Positions 7,861 to 17,429 are shown, counted from the first letter of the stretch. The stretch is 64,000 bases of DNA from Bosea sp. NBC_00550 (GCF_026020075.1 NZ_CP102772.1:1922001-1986000), one strand, 5' to 3'. Translations and numbers: made by a program. Notes: generated by a model from the sequence alone, not told the origin.

Positions 7861-9378
7861 TCAGAGGAAGTTCGTCAATGACAGCTTCGAGAGCATCGAC
7901 GTCACCTGATAGCTCGCCTGCAGCTGCGTCTGCAGCGCCAGAATCTGCGTCGCGACCTCTTCCGTCGTGACGTTCTCGATGCCCTCGAGCGTCGTGGTCA
8001 GATAGCCCTTGGTGGCCTGGTGGCGTTCCTTGGCGCTGGCGAGCGCCGTCTGGGCCGAGCCGAATTCGGTGATGATCTCGGCCGGCTTCTGCGTGCTGCC
8101 GCCGAAACCCAGCTTCTCGCTGACGCGCGATGTCATCGCCTCGTAGCGAGCCTGCGAATTCGCGTCGCCGGCCGGGTAATTCTCGGCCGACATGATCGCG
8201 AACTGGGCGAGGCCGACGCGGAAAGCCTCCTCATTGGCGCGGGCACCCGTGCCGACGATCTGCCCCTGATCGATCTGCACAGTGGCCGTGCTGCGCGCCG
8301 GGTCTGCCCCGTCGTCGCCGCGATACCAGATCACCGTCGTGGCCGCCGCGCCGGCATTGGTCGGCGGCAAGGTCGCGGTGTCGAAAGGCGGTCCTGGAAC
8401 ACGCTTCGGCGGGTTGCCGAGGCTGCCGGCGAAGAAGTCCTGCGCCGCCACCTGTGAGGAAGCGGCCGAAAGCGTCGTCTTCGCCTCCTTACCGAGCCCC
8501 GCCGCGATCGAGGCGCGCAGATTGGCGGCCGTCGCGTTCGCATCGGCGCCGATCTCGAAGGAATCGGTGTCCGAACCCGTGGTGCCCGCCGCACGGGCCG
8601 TCAGCACCACCTCCTCCTGCGTCCCGTCCGGCAGGTTGAGCTTGATCCGCACCGTGTCGCCGGCCACGGGCTGCGACGCGACATTGACCGCGACATCGGC
8701 CGGCGGGCCGGCATTGAAGGTCGTCGTCATCGCGGCCGTACTGCTGGAGGCGCCGGCGATCTTGAAACCGTAGGGATGGACCGTCGCTTCCTCGGCGATG
8801 GTCGCCGTCGCGCCGGTGCCGCCCGTCGTCAGCCGGCCGAGGCCGGAGCCGAGATCGGCCTGCCGGCGTTCGTCGATCAGTTGCTTCAGCCCGGCTTTGC
8901 CGGCGCCGTCGCCGTTCATGATCTCGCCGAAGCCGGCCGTCGGCTGGGTGTCGGAGGTCTTGCCGGAGAAGAGGTAGCGGCCATTGACCGCGATGTTCAG
9001 CAGGTCGAGCGTCTGCTTGAACTTCTCCTCGGCCAAGACCTGCGGCGAGGAACGGCCGCTGGCGCTCGGCACATAGCTGTTGGAGCGCGTGTCGTTGCGG
9101 GTTTCGCTGGCGAGCTTCGCGAAGTTCTCGACCGATGTCGTCTGCAGCTTCACGTTCACATTGCTGAGCTCGATGCCGCTCAGCCAGGAATCGATCGTCG
9201 AGACCTTCGCGTTGAGGTCGAGGCTGACGCGCCGGTCGATGCCGAGGTCGCCATAGCTGGTGCTGCGCTTCTTCGTGTCGAGCTGGCGCTGGAGATCGTC
9301 GAACTGGGCGCGGGTCGAGGCGAACTCGTTGGGCTTGGCTGTGCGATAGGCACCGGTTCCATAGGAGGTGATGGTCAT
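7861..9378 (-). CDS. flgL: Flagellar hook-associated protein FlgL (HAP3)
   Basis: A 505-residue flagellin-like protein on the strand opposite to the flagellins and 7 bases downstream of flgK. The N-terminal region (SYGTGAYRTAKPNEFASTRA, then DLQRQLDTKKRSTSYGDLG) and the C-terminal TEEVATQILALQTQLQASYQ with VTSMLSKLSLTNFL are the D0/D1 parts that join the hook to the filament. The middle holds an inserted Ala/Gly/Thr-rich domain. It is somewhat longer than enteric FlgL (about 317), a common trait in rhizobial relatives. It is probably exported with FlgN-type chaperone help. Confidence 0.9.
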   Translation of the reverse strand: MTITSYGTGAYRTAKPNEFASTRAQFDDLQRQLDTKKRSTSYGDLGIDRRVSLDLNAKVSTIDSWLSGIELSNVNVKLQTTSVENFAKLASETRNDTRSNSYVPSASGRSSPQVLAEEKFKQTLDLLNIAVNGRYLFSGKTSDTQPTAGFGEIMNGDGAGKAGLKQLIDERRQADLGSGLGRLTTGGTGATATIAEEATVHPYGFKIAGASSSTAAMTTTFNAGPPADVAVNVASQPVAGDTVRIKLNLPDGTQEEVVLTARAAGTTGSDTDSFEIGADANATAANLRASIAAGLGKEAKTTLSAASSQVAAQDFFAGSLGNPPKRVPGPPFDTATLPPTNAGAAATTVIWYRGDDGADPARSTATVQIDQGQIVGTGARANEEAFRVGLAQFAIMSAENYPAGDANSQARYEAMTSRVSEKLGFGGSTQKPAEIITEFGSAQTALASAKERHQATKGYLTTTLEGIENVTTEEVATQILALQTQLQASYQVTSMLSKLSLTNFL

Positions 9379-9385
9379 GGCGGGC

Positions 9386-11257
9386 TCACACTCTCAGCAG
9401 CACGTCCATCATCTCCTTGACGGTGGAGATGATGCGGGCATTGGCGGCGTAGGCGGTCTGCAGCTCGATCAGCATGGACATCTCCTGATCGACATTGACC
9501 TGCGCGGTTGCTTGAAAACGGCTCTGGATCGAGGCGAGCGCGACCTGCTGGCCCTCGTCGAGGCGCTGGGCCGCCTCGACGGCCTGCCCCTGCGACGAGA
9601 CCACGCGCTGGACGAAGTTGGCCATCGTCGTGGTCGAGGTCGCGCTGTTGCCGTCGAGCCCGACCGCATTGGTGAAGGAGCGCTGGCTCTGCGTCAGCCG
9701 CTCGAGCATCTGCTTGGGCCGGGTCGCGTCGCCCTGTGCCGTCGGGGGCGAGGTGTTGTAGACGGCGAGCAGCGATCGATCGGCCACGAGCGCCGGGTTG
9801 ATCGCGATCCGCCCCGCGAAGCCGACGGTCTGCGAGCCGCCTTCATAGGAACCGGTGAAGGGCGTCCCGGCCGAGCCATCGACGAAGAAGGGCAGCTCCG
9901 GCGTTCCGCCTGCCGAAGACAGTGCCGTGTTGGTCGGCCGCGACGTCAGGCCGAGCACGTCGCGCGTGCCCGCCGCGCCGTCGTCGACGATGCGTAGGGT
10001 CGAGCCCGTGTTGGAGACCGTGAAGCCTCCGCCCACCGCAGCCTGGATCTGGGCCGCGACCGAAGCCGGACCGCCGGAAAAGTCGATGCCGATGACGCGA
10101 TTGTTGGCATCGCCGCCGGCCGATGTCGGCAGCGGCAGCGAAGCAGCAGAATCGACCCTGACGAAGGTGAAGCGCTGCGTCTGGCCCCCCGGCGTCGCCT
10201 TGTAGTCGAGCGTGACCGTATTGCCGGATTGCAAGCCTGCCAGATCGACATCGAAGCCGGAGGCGGCGCCCGCCGTCACGGCCGTGCCGGCGATCTCGCG
10301 GTCAGAGAGCGCCTTCGACATCTGCGCGGCTATTTCGTCGAGCTGGGCCTGCGCCTGCACCAGCGTCTTGTCGCGCAGCTCGATATTGGCTGCGATCTCG
10401 CCCGAGCGGAAGATCTTGTTGGCGATCGCATCCGAGGCATTCCCGGATGCGTCCTTCATCGTGATCGTGCCGACCCCGCGCTTCGCCGGGTCGATGTTCC
10501 ACTGATCGTCGGGCCCGAGCCCGGCATGCTCGTCGAAGCTGAAGGTGACGGCCGGCTTGCCGTCGAAGAGCTGCGTGCCCGAGCCGGTGACGACGCTGAT
10601 CGAGCCGCGCGCATCTTCCGTGGTCTTGATGTCGATGTATTGCGACAGCTCGGACAGGATCAGGTCGCGCTGGTCGCGCAGGCTTGCGGTCGCGCTGTCG
10701 TTGGGGCTCGCGACGATGCGCGCATTCACCTTGGTCAGCGCGCCGAGCAGGTCGTTGACCTTGGTGACGCCGTTGGCGATGCCGCTCTCGGCCTGGCTGC
10801 GCAGTGCCTGCACGCCGTTGGAGAGCGTATTGAGCTGCCGCGCGAGCTGTGTGGCGTTGTCGATCACCTGCGAGCGCAGGCTGTAGGAAGACGGGTCGTT
10901 CTGCAGCGCCTGCAGCGCACCGGTGAACTTGCTGAAGATCGTGTCGAGCGCCGTCGCGCTGCCCGGCGCGCCGTAGAGCTTGTCGAGGTTCGACATCGCG
11001 CTCGCCCGCGTCGAGGTGTAGGCGGCGCCCGAGGACTCCTGCCAGAGCTGATGCTGCACGATCTTGTCGAGCAGCCGCTGCACCTGCGTGTTCTGCACAC
11101 CGATGGTGAGCCCGGACAGGCTGTCATTGGTCGAGACCGACCGCCGGACATAGCCCGTCGTCCCCGCATTGGCGACGTTCTGCGAAACGACGCCGATGCC
11201 GACCTGCGTGGCGTTGAGGCCGCCGATCGCCGTATTGAGGGAGGTACTCAGACCCAT
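9386..11257 (-). CDS. flgK: Flagellar hook-associated protein FlgK (HAP1)
   Basis: A 623-residue hook-filament junction protein. The N-terminus reads SLNTAIGGLNATQVGIGVVS with QNVANAGTTGYVRRSV, the rod/hook signature, and the C-terminus DQEMSMLIELQTAYAANARI followed by ISTVKEMMDVLLRV is the matching terminal helix. The ATG at 11257 is used because AGGAG lies 6 bases before it; an in-frame TTG two codons upstream would leave no spacing. It is transcribed with flgL downstream (7-base gap) and flgE upstream (59-base gap). Confidence 0.95.
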   Translation of the reverse strand: MGLSTSLNTAIGGLNATQVGIGVVSQNVANAGTTGYVRRSVSTNDSLSGLTIGVQNTQVQRLLDKIVQHQLWQESSGAAYTSTRASAMSNLDKLYGAPGSATALDTIFSKFTGALQALQNDPSSYSLRSQVIDNATQLARQLNTLSNGVQALRSQAESGIANGVTKVNDLLGALTKVNARIVASPNDSATASLRDQRDLILSELSQYIDIKTTEDARGSISVVTGSGTQLFDGKPAVTFSFDEHAGLGPDDQWNIDPAKRGVGTITMKDASGNASDAIANKIFRSGEIAANIELRDKTLVQAQAQLDEIAAQMSKALSDREIAGTAVTAGAASGFDVDLAGLQSGNTVTLDYKATPGGQTQRFTFVRVDSAASLPLPTSAGGDANNRVIGIDFSGGPASVAAQIQAAVGGGFTVSNTGSTLRIVDDGAAGTRDVLGLTSRPTNTALSSAGGTPELPFFVDGSAGTPFTGSYEGGSQTVGFAGRIAINPALVADRSLLAVYNTSPPTAQGDATRPKQMLERLTQSQRSFTNAVGLDGNSATSTTTMANFVQRVVSSQGQAVEAAQRLDEGQQVALASIQSRFQATAQVNVDQEMSMLIELQTAYAANARIISTVKEMMDVLLRV

Positions 11258-11316
11258 CGCCAACTCCTGTCGCTAGCAGCGGCCCTCCTGGGCCGCGCCG
11301 GCCTTGCCGAAACGGC

Positions 11317-12717
11317 TCAGCGGATGATGTTGAACACCGCGCTCAGCATCTCCTGCGCGGTGGTGATGACCTTGGTGTTGGCCGAATAGGCCTGCTGAGT
11401 GACGATCATCTTCGAGAATTCGTCGGCGATGTCGGTGTTCGACTGCTCGACGCTGCCGCCGACGAGCTGCGAGGTGCCGAGGCCGATGATCGGCGGGCCG
11501 GATTCGATCGTTTCCTCGAAGGCGCCGCCATCGAGCCGCTTGAGCGAATTGTCGGCATTGAAGCGCGCCACCGAAAGCTGGGCCAGCGCCACGACCTGGC
11601 CGTTGCTGAACGTGCCGATGACCTGCCCTTCCGCCGAGACGGAGACGCGATCCAGCGTACCGGCGGTGTAGCCGTCCTGGCGGATGCTGCGGGCGTCGAT
11701 CTGGCCGCTGACGTCGCCGTTCTGGGTCAGGCCATTGCCGCCTGTCGTCAGGTTGATGCCGGTGATCGTCGTGCCGCCGATCGTCATGGTCGGGATCGGG
11801 ATGTCGCCGCTGGCCGGGTTGGTCATCTGCCCGGTCGAGCCGAAGGTGACGCTGACATTGGCGTTGCGATAGGCGACGGCGGTGCCGGTCGCGCCGGTAT
11901 TCTCGGCGACGAACAGGTTCCAGGTGTCGGTTGTCGCCGGCGGGCCTGCCGAAGCGTTGGTGGTCTTGGCCCAGCGCAGCTCGACGCTGGTCGCCCGGCC
12001 AAGCTGGTCATACACCGTGACCGAGCCGCCCGGGATCGAGCGGCTGAGGAAGTTCGTCACCTCGCTGCCGACGACGATGCCGGTGCCGCCCTGCGTGGTC
12101 GAGAGCGGGTTGCTCGCCGGGAACGCGGCAGGGCTGAGCAGTTCCGAGCCCGGAACCGTGCTGTCGGCATTGTTGGTCTTCGGATAGGCCGGGATGTTGG
12201 CGCGGTACTCGATCGAGGTCGTCGCCTTGGCCGGGAATTGCTCCTTGGTGATGCGCAGCACCTCGGGCTGGGTGCCCACGAGCTGGCCGGTCACCTGGTC
12301 GATCTTCAGGCCCTTGAGGTAGTAGCCCGCGCCGTTGACGAGATAGCCGTTGGCGTCGAAGTCGAAATCGCCGCGGCGGGTGTAGAGGTTCTGGTTGGCG
12401 AACTGGGTGTTCGCGCCGACGCCGCTCGCCCGCTGGTCGACCACGAAGAAGCCGTCGCCGTTGATCGCGACGTTGGTGTCGATGCGGGTGGCGTTGAGGT
12501 CGCCCTGGATCGAGTTCGTCGCCTGGCTGAAGGCCGCGACGGAGCCGGCGATCTGCCGGTTCAGCGCCGCATCCGGCACCAGATCGGCGAAGGTCGTGTC
12601 GACGCGCTTGTAGCCGGTCGTCCGCGAATTCGCGATGTTTCCGGAAATGTTCTCCAGCGCATAGGACTGCGCCGTCATCCCCGAAACCGCCGTCGTCAGC
12701 GCACTGAAAACACCCAT
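11317..12717 (-). CDS. flgE: Flagellar hook protein FlgE
   Basis: A 466-residue hook protein. The N-terminal GVFSALTTAVSGMTAQSYAL and ENISGNIANSRTTGYKRVDT motif and the C-terminal DEFSKMIVTQQAYSANTKVI are diagnostic for the FlgE/F/G rod-hook group, and the large Ser/Thr/Gly-rich centre plus adjacent flgK and flgL indicate FlgE. The frame is open to an upstream methionine, but the family starts at MGVFS and GAGGTGAGGG precedes this ATG at 12717. It heads the minus-strand flgE-flgK-flgL unit. Confidence 0.93.
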   Translation of the reverse strand: MGVFSALTTAVSGMTAQSYALENISGNIANSRTTGYKRVDTTFADLVPDAALNRQIAGSVAAFSQATNSIQGDLNATRIDTNVAINGDGFFVVDQRASGVGANTQFANQNLYTRRGDFDFDANGYLVNGAGYYLKGLKIDQVTGQLVGTQPEVLRITKEQFPAKATTSIEYRANIPAYPKTNNADSTVPGSELLSPAAFPASNPLSTTQGGTGIVVGSEVTNFLSRSIPGGSVTVYDQLGRATSVELRWAKTTNASAGPPATTDTWNLFVAENTGATGTAVAYRNANVSVTFGSTGQMTNPASGDIPIPTMTIGGTTITGINLTTGGNGLTQNGDVSGQIDARSIRQDGYTAGTLDRVSVSAEGQVIGTFSNGQVVALAQLSVARFNADNSLKRLDGGAFEETIESGPPIIGLGTSQLVGGSVEQSNTDIADEFSKMIVTQQAYSANTKVITTAQEMLSAVFNIIR

Positions 12718-12873
12718 GGAACCCTCACCTCGACCGGCCGCCCCCCAAGGGCTGCCCACAACTCGAGGCCTGATCTGCACGGCGCATGCCATGCGAGTGT
12801 TCTTTTGGTTTCAGAGGGTTATATCGTTTACGAAGGGTTTTGCGGCACTCCTGACCGGGCAGATTCGCCCAAG

Positions 12874-12894
12874 GCCCGGCAGATTCTGCCGGGC
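12874..12894 (-). terminator. 21-bp perfect palindrome at the end of the YcjF-like gene
   Basis: GCCCGGCAGA and its exact complement are separated by one base, immediately beyond the stop of the minus-strand YcjF-like gene. A similar but unpaired CGGGCAGATTC lies just beyond. No U-run follows, so it may be a hairpin 3' end or a protein site instead of a classic terminator. Confidence 0.45.
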
Positions 12895-13911
12895 TCAGCC
12901 TTCGGAGTCCTTGCTGCCGCGCCATGAGGCCAAGTCGCCCGCGACCTCCGCCAGCGTCGGCGGGCGCGCTTCGACGAAGGGCAACGGCCGGCAGACTTCG
13001 AGCGCCGCAAGCCCGATCCGCGCCGTCAGCATGCCATTGATGACGCCCTCGCCGAGCTTGGCCGAAAGCCTCGCCGCGAGCCCCTGCCCCACCACCTGCT
13101 GGATCACTGCATCGCCCGCCGCGATGCCGCCGGTCAGAACGAGATGATTCAGGACCTGTCGGGCCAGCCGCAGCAGGCCGAGCGTGCCCGGCCGCCCGGC
13201 ATAGATGCCGGCGATCGAGCGCAACAGCCGCGCGCAGGCGACCAGCACGAAGACGACATCGACCAGCGCGCGCGGGCTGACCGCCGTGACAAGCGAAACG
13301 CGCCGCGCCGCGATCGCGATCTGCGCCTGCGCCATCGCATCGAGCGGCGTGAGCAGGCTGCGCTCCGCCACCGTCAGCATGTCACGCGCCGCGAAGAGCT
13401 GCGGCAGCGCCTCCTGCAGCGCCGCGCGGCCTTGCGCCGTCTGCGCGCGGCCTTTGTAGAGCCCGACGAGCTCCTCCGCGATTGCCCTGCCCTCGTCCGG
13501 CGTCCCGCTCGCAAGTGCCAGGGTCGCGCGCTCGCGCAGGGCTTCGACCTTTCGCTCGCGCAGGATGTCGCGGAGCACCCGCGCCAGCATGACGAGGAGC
13601 GCCAGCGCGGCAGCGGCGGCACAGGCCAGAGCCGCATAGCCGAGCGCCGGATTCTGGCTCATCAGCGACCGAATCGTGTTCTCGACCCAGACGCCGGCCG
13701 CCAGCGCCAGGAAGCCCGAGAGACCGGCGACGAAAAGCGTGCCCCATGAGAAGCGGCGCCTGGCAGCGGGCGCCACCGCCGGCTCGACGGCATCGATCGG
13801 CTCGCTCTCGGGCAGGATCGCGACCTCCCCGCGGCGAAGGGCTCCATCGTCGACAGCCACAGCGTCCGCGGCCTTGTCGCCGAGAAGGATCGCGCGCGGT
13901 GCCTTGCTCAT
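12895..13911 (-). CDS. YcjF/DUF697-like membrane protein (TIGR01620 family)
   Basis: A 338-residue inner-membrane protein. After a polar N-terminal 55 residues come two adjacent hydrophobic segments (about 58-75 and 92-108: FVAGLSGFLALAAGVWV, YAALACAAAAALALLVMLA), then a helical region and a hydrophobic C-terminal DUF697 domain (SPRALVDVVFVLVACARLLR, GGIAAGDAVIQQVVGQGLAAR). This is the arrangement of YcjF, whose gene is nearly always next to ycjX as here (13-base gap). The role is not firmly known; in enterics the pair belongs to an envelope-stress regulon. Confidence 0.85.
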   Translation of the reverse strand: MSKAPRAILLGDKAADAVAVDDGALRRGEVAILPESEPIDAVEPAVAPAARRRFSWGTLFVAGLSGFLALAAGVWVENTIRSLMSQNPALGYAALACAAAAALALLVMLARVLRDILRERKVEALRERATLALASGTPDEGRAIAEELVGLYKGRAQTAQGRAALQEALPQLFAARDMLTVAERSLLTPLDAMAQAQIAIAARRVSLVTAVSPRALVDVVFVLVACARLLRSIAGIYAGRPGTLGLLRLARQVLNHLVLTGGIAAGDAVIQQVVGQGLAARLSAKLGEGVINGMLTARIGLAALEVCRPLPFVEARPPTLAEVAGDLASWRGSKDSEG

Positions 13912-13924
13912 GGGCGCAAACTCC

Positions 13925-15370
13925 TCATGCCAGCCGGTCCCCGATCAGGAACTCCAGCGCACGGTCGAGGCGGATCTGCGGCGGCGGCTTCGATCGCCCG
14001 CCTGCGTCGGGCTCGACCAGCGGCGGCCTGAAGCGCGGCGCCCTGACCTGCCAATGCGCCTTCGGGTCGAAGATCGCCTCCGGCCGCTCCGGCAGATCGC
14101 CGGGAAAGATGGCGGCCTCAGTGACGCCGTCGAAGACCTGCCCGTCGATCTCCTCGCCGGCTTCCGGCACGCCGGCGATGGCCGGAAGCTCCTCGCGCCC
14201 CTGCTTGATCCGCACCTCATGCGTCGCGCGCACGGCGGCAAGCGCCATCGCCTCGACGCGCGCGCCCGCACCCTGCGCCCGCCCCATCGCCCGCCCGACC
14301 AGATGTGACATCACCGCCGCGAGCCTGTCATGGCTGCTGTGGTGGATATGGTCGGCCTTGGTGGCAGCGAAGAGCACACGCTCGATGCGCGGCGCGAACA
14401 GGCTCGACAGCCAGGAATTGCGGCCGACCGAGAAGGCGGCGAGCGCCTGCCCCAGCGCCGTTTCGAGATCGGCCAGCGCCGGGGCGCCGGCATCGAGCGC
14501 GGCGAGCACGTCGACCAGCACGATCTGCCGGTCGAGCCGGGCGAAATGATCGCGGAAGAAGGGGGTTACGACGACGCGCTTATAGGCCTCGAAGCGCTCC
14601 GCCATAAGCCCGGCGAGCGTGCCGGGCTGCGGCTCGTGGTCATGGCCGAGATCGAGCGGCGCAAAGGTCAGCGCCGGCGAGCCTTCGAGATCGCCCGGCA
14701 TCAGGAAGCGCCCGGGCGGCGTCACCGCCACGGCCTCCGGATCGGCCCGCAACCGCGCGAGATAATCCTTGAACACATCGCTCGCGGCCTCAGCCGCGAG
14801 TTCGTCCGGCGGCCCACCCGGGTCGCGCTTCTCCAGATCGGCAAGCCAGGCTTCGGCGGCCGCGCGCCGGTGCGGCTTGCGCGCATCGGCCACGGCCTGC
14901 GCCGACCAGCTCTTGTAGTCCTGCCCGATCAGGGCGAGGTCGAGCAGCCATTCACCGGGATAGTCGACGATGTCGAGCGTCAGCGTCGCCGGCCCCTTGA
15001 ACCAGCCGGCGGCGCGTTCGTAGTCGATCTCGACGCGCAGCTCCGCGATGCGTCGCGTCGATTCCGGCCAGCGCCGATCCCGCCCGTTCATGGCGGCGCG
15101 ATGGGCCTCGTAGGGAAAGCGCGGCACTTGCGGGTCGGGCTGCGGCACCAGCCGCACGCGGGCGATACGACCTTCCGAGGCCGCCTTCAGCACCGGCAGC
15201 TTCGCCCCTTCGATCAGGTTCTGGATCAGCGCCGTGGTGAAGACGGTCTTGCCCGAGCGCGACAGGCCGGTGACGCCGATCCGCAGGCGCGGCCGCGCCA
15301 GCCCGAGCAGGCTGTCACCGAAGGCCAGCGCCGCGTTGCGGGCATTGTCGAGATAGGAGGGGTCGCTCAC
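13925..15370 (-). CDS. YcjX-like P-loop NTPase (DUF463)
   Basis: A 481-residue predicted nucleotide-binding protein. The P-loop GLSRSGKT is at residues 35-42 and is followed by TVFTTALIQNLIEGAKLP, and ERRIAELRVEIDYE-like and LTLDIVDYPGEWLLDLALI segments that match the conserved core of YcjX (a Walker-B-like DYPGEWL). NSWLSSLFAPRIERVLFAAT and KADHIHHSSHDRLAAVM are also family features. It is the partner of the YcjF-like membrane protein downstream. The biochemical role is unproven; GTP or ATP use is inferred from the fold. Confidence 0.88.
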   Translation of the reverse strand: MSDPSYLDNARNAALAFGDSLLGLARPRLRIGVTGLSRSGKTVFTTALIQNLIEGAKLPVLKAASEGRIARVRLVPQPDPQVPRFPYEAHRAAMNGRDRRWPESTRRIAELRVEIDYERAAGWFKGPATLTLDIVDYPGEWLLDLALIGQDYKSWSAQAVADARKPHRRAAAEAWLADLEKRDPGGPPDELAAEAASDVFKDYLARLRADPEAVAVTPPGRFLMPGDLEGSPALTFAPLDLGHDHEPQPGTLAGLMAERFEAYKRVVVTPFFRDHFARLDRQIVLVDVLAALDAGAPALADLETALGQALAAFSVGRNSWLSSLFAPRIERVLFAATKADHIHHSSHDRLAAVMSHLVGRAMGRAQGAGARVEAMALAAVRATHEVRIKQGREELPAIAGVPEAGEEIDGQVFDGVTEAAIFPGDLPERPEAIFDPKAHWQVRAPRFRPPLVEPDAGGRSKPPPQIRLDRALEFLIGDRLA

Positions 15371-15383
15371 GACGACGCCGGCA

Positions 15384-15911
15384 TCACTCGTCCGGCCCCT
15401 CGCCCAGCGAAGCCGGCGTTACGAAGCGGTCGAGCCGCCCGCCGCGCGCGGCCACGTCGCCCCAGTCGTCGACCGCGAAATCGAGCACCGCGAGGCCGCT
15501 GGTCGGGTATTTCTGGCTCATGCGCGCCGCCGCGTAGCGGTCGCCATGGCCCGTGAGCAGTGTCGCGAGTTCGGCGAAGCCGGGATTGTGGCCGACCATC
15601 AGCAGGGTCCGGACATTGCCCTCGATGTCCTGCACAACTTCCAGCAGCCGCTCCATCTTGGCCTCGTAGATGCGGGGCTCGAAATGCATCGGCGGCTTTT
15701 CCGGCAGCATGGGAGCCACCAGCTCCCAGGTCTCGACGGTCCGCCGTGCCGGCGAGACCAGTACGAGGTCGGGCAGCAGCAGTTCATCGGCGAGATAGCG
15801 CCCCATCACGGGCGCGGCTTCATGCCCGCGCGTGGCGAGCGGACGGTCGCGGTCGGCCACACCGGTAGGCCAGTTAGACTTGGCGTGGCGCAGAAGCATG
15901 AGGCGTCGCAT
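15384..15911 (-). CDS. SixA-like histidine phosphatase
   Basis: A 175-residue phosphohistidine phosphatase family protein. The catalytic RHG-type motif is LMLLRHAKSNW near residue 8 (His acts as the phospho-acceptor) and the second histidine is in LLMVGHNPGFAELA. Length and the DRDRPLATRGHEAA segment match SixA, which dephosphorylates histidine phosphotransfer domains in enterics. The target in this organism is unknown. It lies 13 bases after the ycjX-like gene start on the same strand, so it may be the first gene of that unit. Confidence 0.85.
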   Translation of the reverse strand: MRRLMLLRHAKSNWPTGVADRDRPLATRGHEAAPVMGRYLADELLLPDLVLVSPARRTVETWELVAPMLPEKPPMHFEPRIYEAKMERLLEVVQDIEGNVRTLLMVGHNPGFAELATLLTGHGDRYAAARMSQKYPTSGLAVLDFAVDDWGDVAARGGRLDRFVTPASLGEGPDE

Positions 15912-15950
15912 GGGAAGAACCTAGCGATGCCGTGCAGGATTTGCGAGGGG

Positions 15951-16175
15951 TCAGCCGCCGCCGATTTCGGCATCCGGCTCGTAGCGCAACAGATCGCCCG
16001 GCTGGCATTGCAGGACCACGCAGATGCGCGCCAACGTGTCGAAGCGCATGCCGCGCACCTTTCCCGATTTGAGCTGCGACACCTGCTGCTCGGTCAGGCC
16101 GATGCGCTGGGCGAGTTCCTTCGAGCGCATCTTGCGACGCGCCAGCATGACATCGAGTTCGACGACGACGGGCAT
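15951..16175 (-). CDS. Small HTH (XRE/YozG-like) regulator
   Basis: A 74-residue single-domain helix-turn-helix protein of the Cro/CI type: MLARRKMRSKELAQRIGLTE, QQVSQLKSGKVRGMRFDTLA and RICVVLQCQPGDLLRYEP. This is the layout of YozG-like regulators, often paired with a DUF2975 membrane protein; no such partner is seen here. Its targets are unknown. A short divergent gap to a possibly broken gene at 16264 may contain its operator. Confidence 0.82.
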   Translation of the reverse strand: MPVVVELDVMLARRKMRSKELAQRIGLTEQQVSQLKSGKVRGMRFDTLARICVVLQCQPGDLLRYEPDAEIGGG

Positions 16176-16263
16176 GGCGTTGCGTTACACGAAACTTTGA
16201 TTTTCGTCCGAAAGCCGGATCGCTTCCCTCCGTGAAGCGAGCGAGCTCGCGAAGCTGCCGACC

Positions 16264-16609
16264 ATGACAGCTCCCGGGCGCCGCTTCAGCGTGTTCAGGC
16301 TGAGCGAGAGCGACGCCATCCGCATCGGCGCCTTCCGGGAAGAGATGTTCGTCGGGCCGCAGAACAGCGGCAATCGCGGCAGCTTGGCCCTGACGGCCGA
16401 AAAGGCCTGCCGGCTCGGCGACCTCTCGGACAAGCCGATCCTGGACGAGCTATCTGAAGACATCCGAGACGCAGGACTATGTCCTGCTGACGCGTGATGT
16501 CGACCTCGGCGAGGCTGTCCGCGCCATCGCGCCGGGGGTCGATCTTGCAGCGGCGATCCCGCCCTGCGAAACCGTCGCCGGCCTCAGCGGCTCTCGCGCC
16601 GCGCCATGA
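16264..16609 (+). pseudogene. Possible frameshifted small gene between the HTH regulator and moxR
   Basis: An ATG at 16264 opens a frame (SVFRLSESDAIRIGAFREEM, then ALTAEKACRLGDLSDKP) that stops at 16497. Another frame, one base further on, is open from about 16391 to 16609 and reads YLKTSETQDYVLLTRDVDLG with GEAVRAIAPGVDLAAAIPP, which looks more protein-like than its counterpart. Joining the frames near 16440-16455 would give a protein of about 115 residues whose end overlaps the moxR 3' end. I recognise no family. It could be a remnant or chance; codon use alone supports it. Confidence 0.3.
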
Positions 16610-17429
16610 AGGCGAGCTTCTCGAACAGCGAGACGTCCTGCTCGTTCTTGAGCAGCGCCCCGTGCAGCGGCGGGATCAGCTTGCGCGGATCGCGCTCGCG
16701 CAGCACCTCGGGGCCGATATCCTCCGCGACGAGCAGCTTCAACCAGTCGAGCAGTTCGGAGGTCGAGGGCTTCTTCTTCAGGCCCGGCACCTCTCGCACC
16801 TCGAAGAACAGCCTGAGCGCCTCCTCCATCAGCCGCTTCTTGATGCCGGGGAAATGCACCTCGACGATCTGCTGCATCGTCTCCGCATCGGGAAAGCGGA
16901 TGTAGTGGAAGAAGCAGCGGCGCAGGAAGGCGTCCGGCAATTCCTTTTCGTTGTTGGAGGTGATGATCATCACCGGCCGCTGCGCCGCCTTGATCGTCTC
17001 GCCGGTCTCGTAGACGTGGAATTCCATGCGATCGAGTTCGAGCAAAAGGTCGTTGGGAAACTCGATATCGGCCTTGTCGATCTCGTCGATCAGCAGCACG
17101 GGCCGGACGGGCGAGGCGAAAGCCTCCCACAGTTTGCCGCGCTTGATGTAGTTGGCGATGTCGGACACGCGGGGATCGCCGAGCTGGCTGTCGCGCAGGC
17201 GGCTGACAGCATCATATTCGTAGAGGCCCTGCTGAGCCTTGGTCGTCGACTTGATGTGCCAGGTGATGAGCGGCGCGCCGAGCGCGGCGGCGATCTCCTC
17301 GGCCAGCACGGTCTTGCCGGTACCGGGCTCGCCCTTGACCAGCAGCGGACGCTCAAGCCGGATCGCGGCATTGACGGCAACGGTCAGATCCTCGGTCGCG
17401 ACGTAGTTCTCGGTGCCGGAAAAGCGCAT
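16584..17429 (-). CDS. MoxR-family AAA+ ATPase
   Basis: A 281-residue AAA+ ATPase. The Walker A GEPGTGKT is at residues 33-40, Walker B is VLLIDEIDKAD, sensor 1 is IITSNNEKELPDAFLRRC with the arginine finger region RRCFFHYIRFPD. MoxR proteins act as chaperones that help assemble metal cofactor enzymes, frequently with a von Willebrand factor A partner (for example CoxD with CoxE). No such partner is adjacent here: downstream is the possible frameshifted gene and upstream a divergent antiporter. The closest known type is the CoxD-like group. Confidence 0.88.
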   Translation of the reverse strand: MRFSGTENYVATEDLTVAVNAAIRLERPLLVKGEPGTGKTVLAEEIAAALGAPLITWHIKSTTKAQQGLYEYDAVSRLRDSQLGDPRVSDIANYIKRGKLWEAFASPVRPVLLIDEIDKADIEFPNDLLLELDRMEFHVYETGETIKAAQRPVMIITSNNEKELPDAFLRRCFFHYIRFPDAETMQQIVEVHFPGIKKRLMEEALRLFFEVREVPGLKKKPSTSELLDWLKLLVAEDIGPEVLRERDPRKLIPPLHGALLKNEQDVSLFEKLAFMARRESR

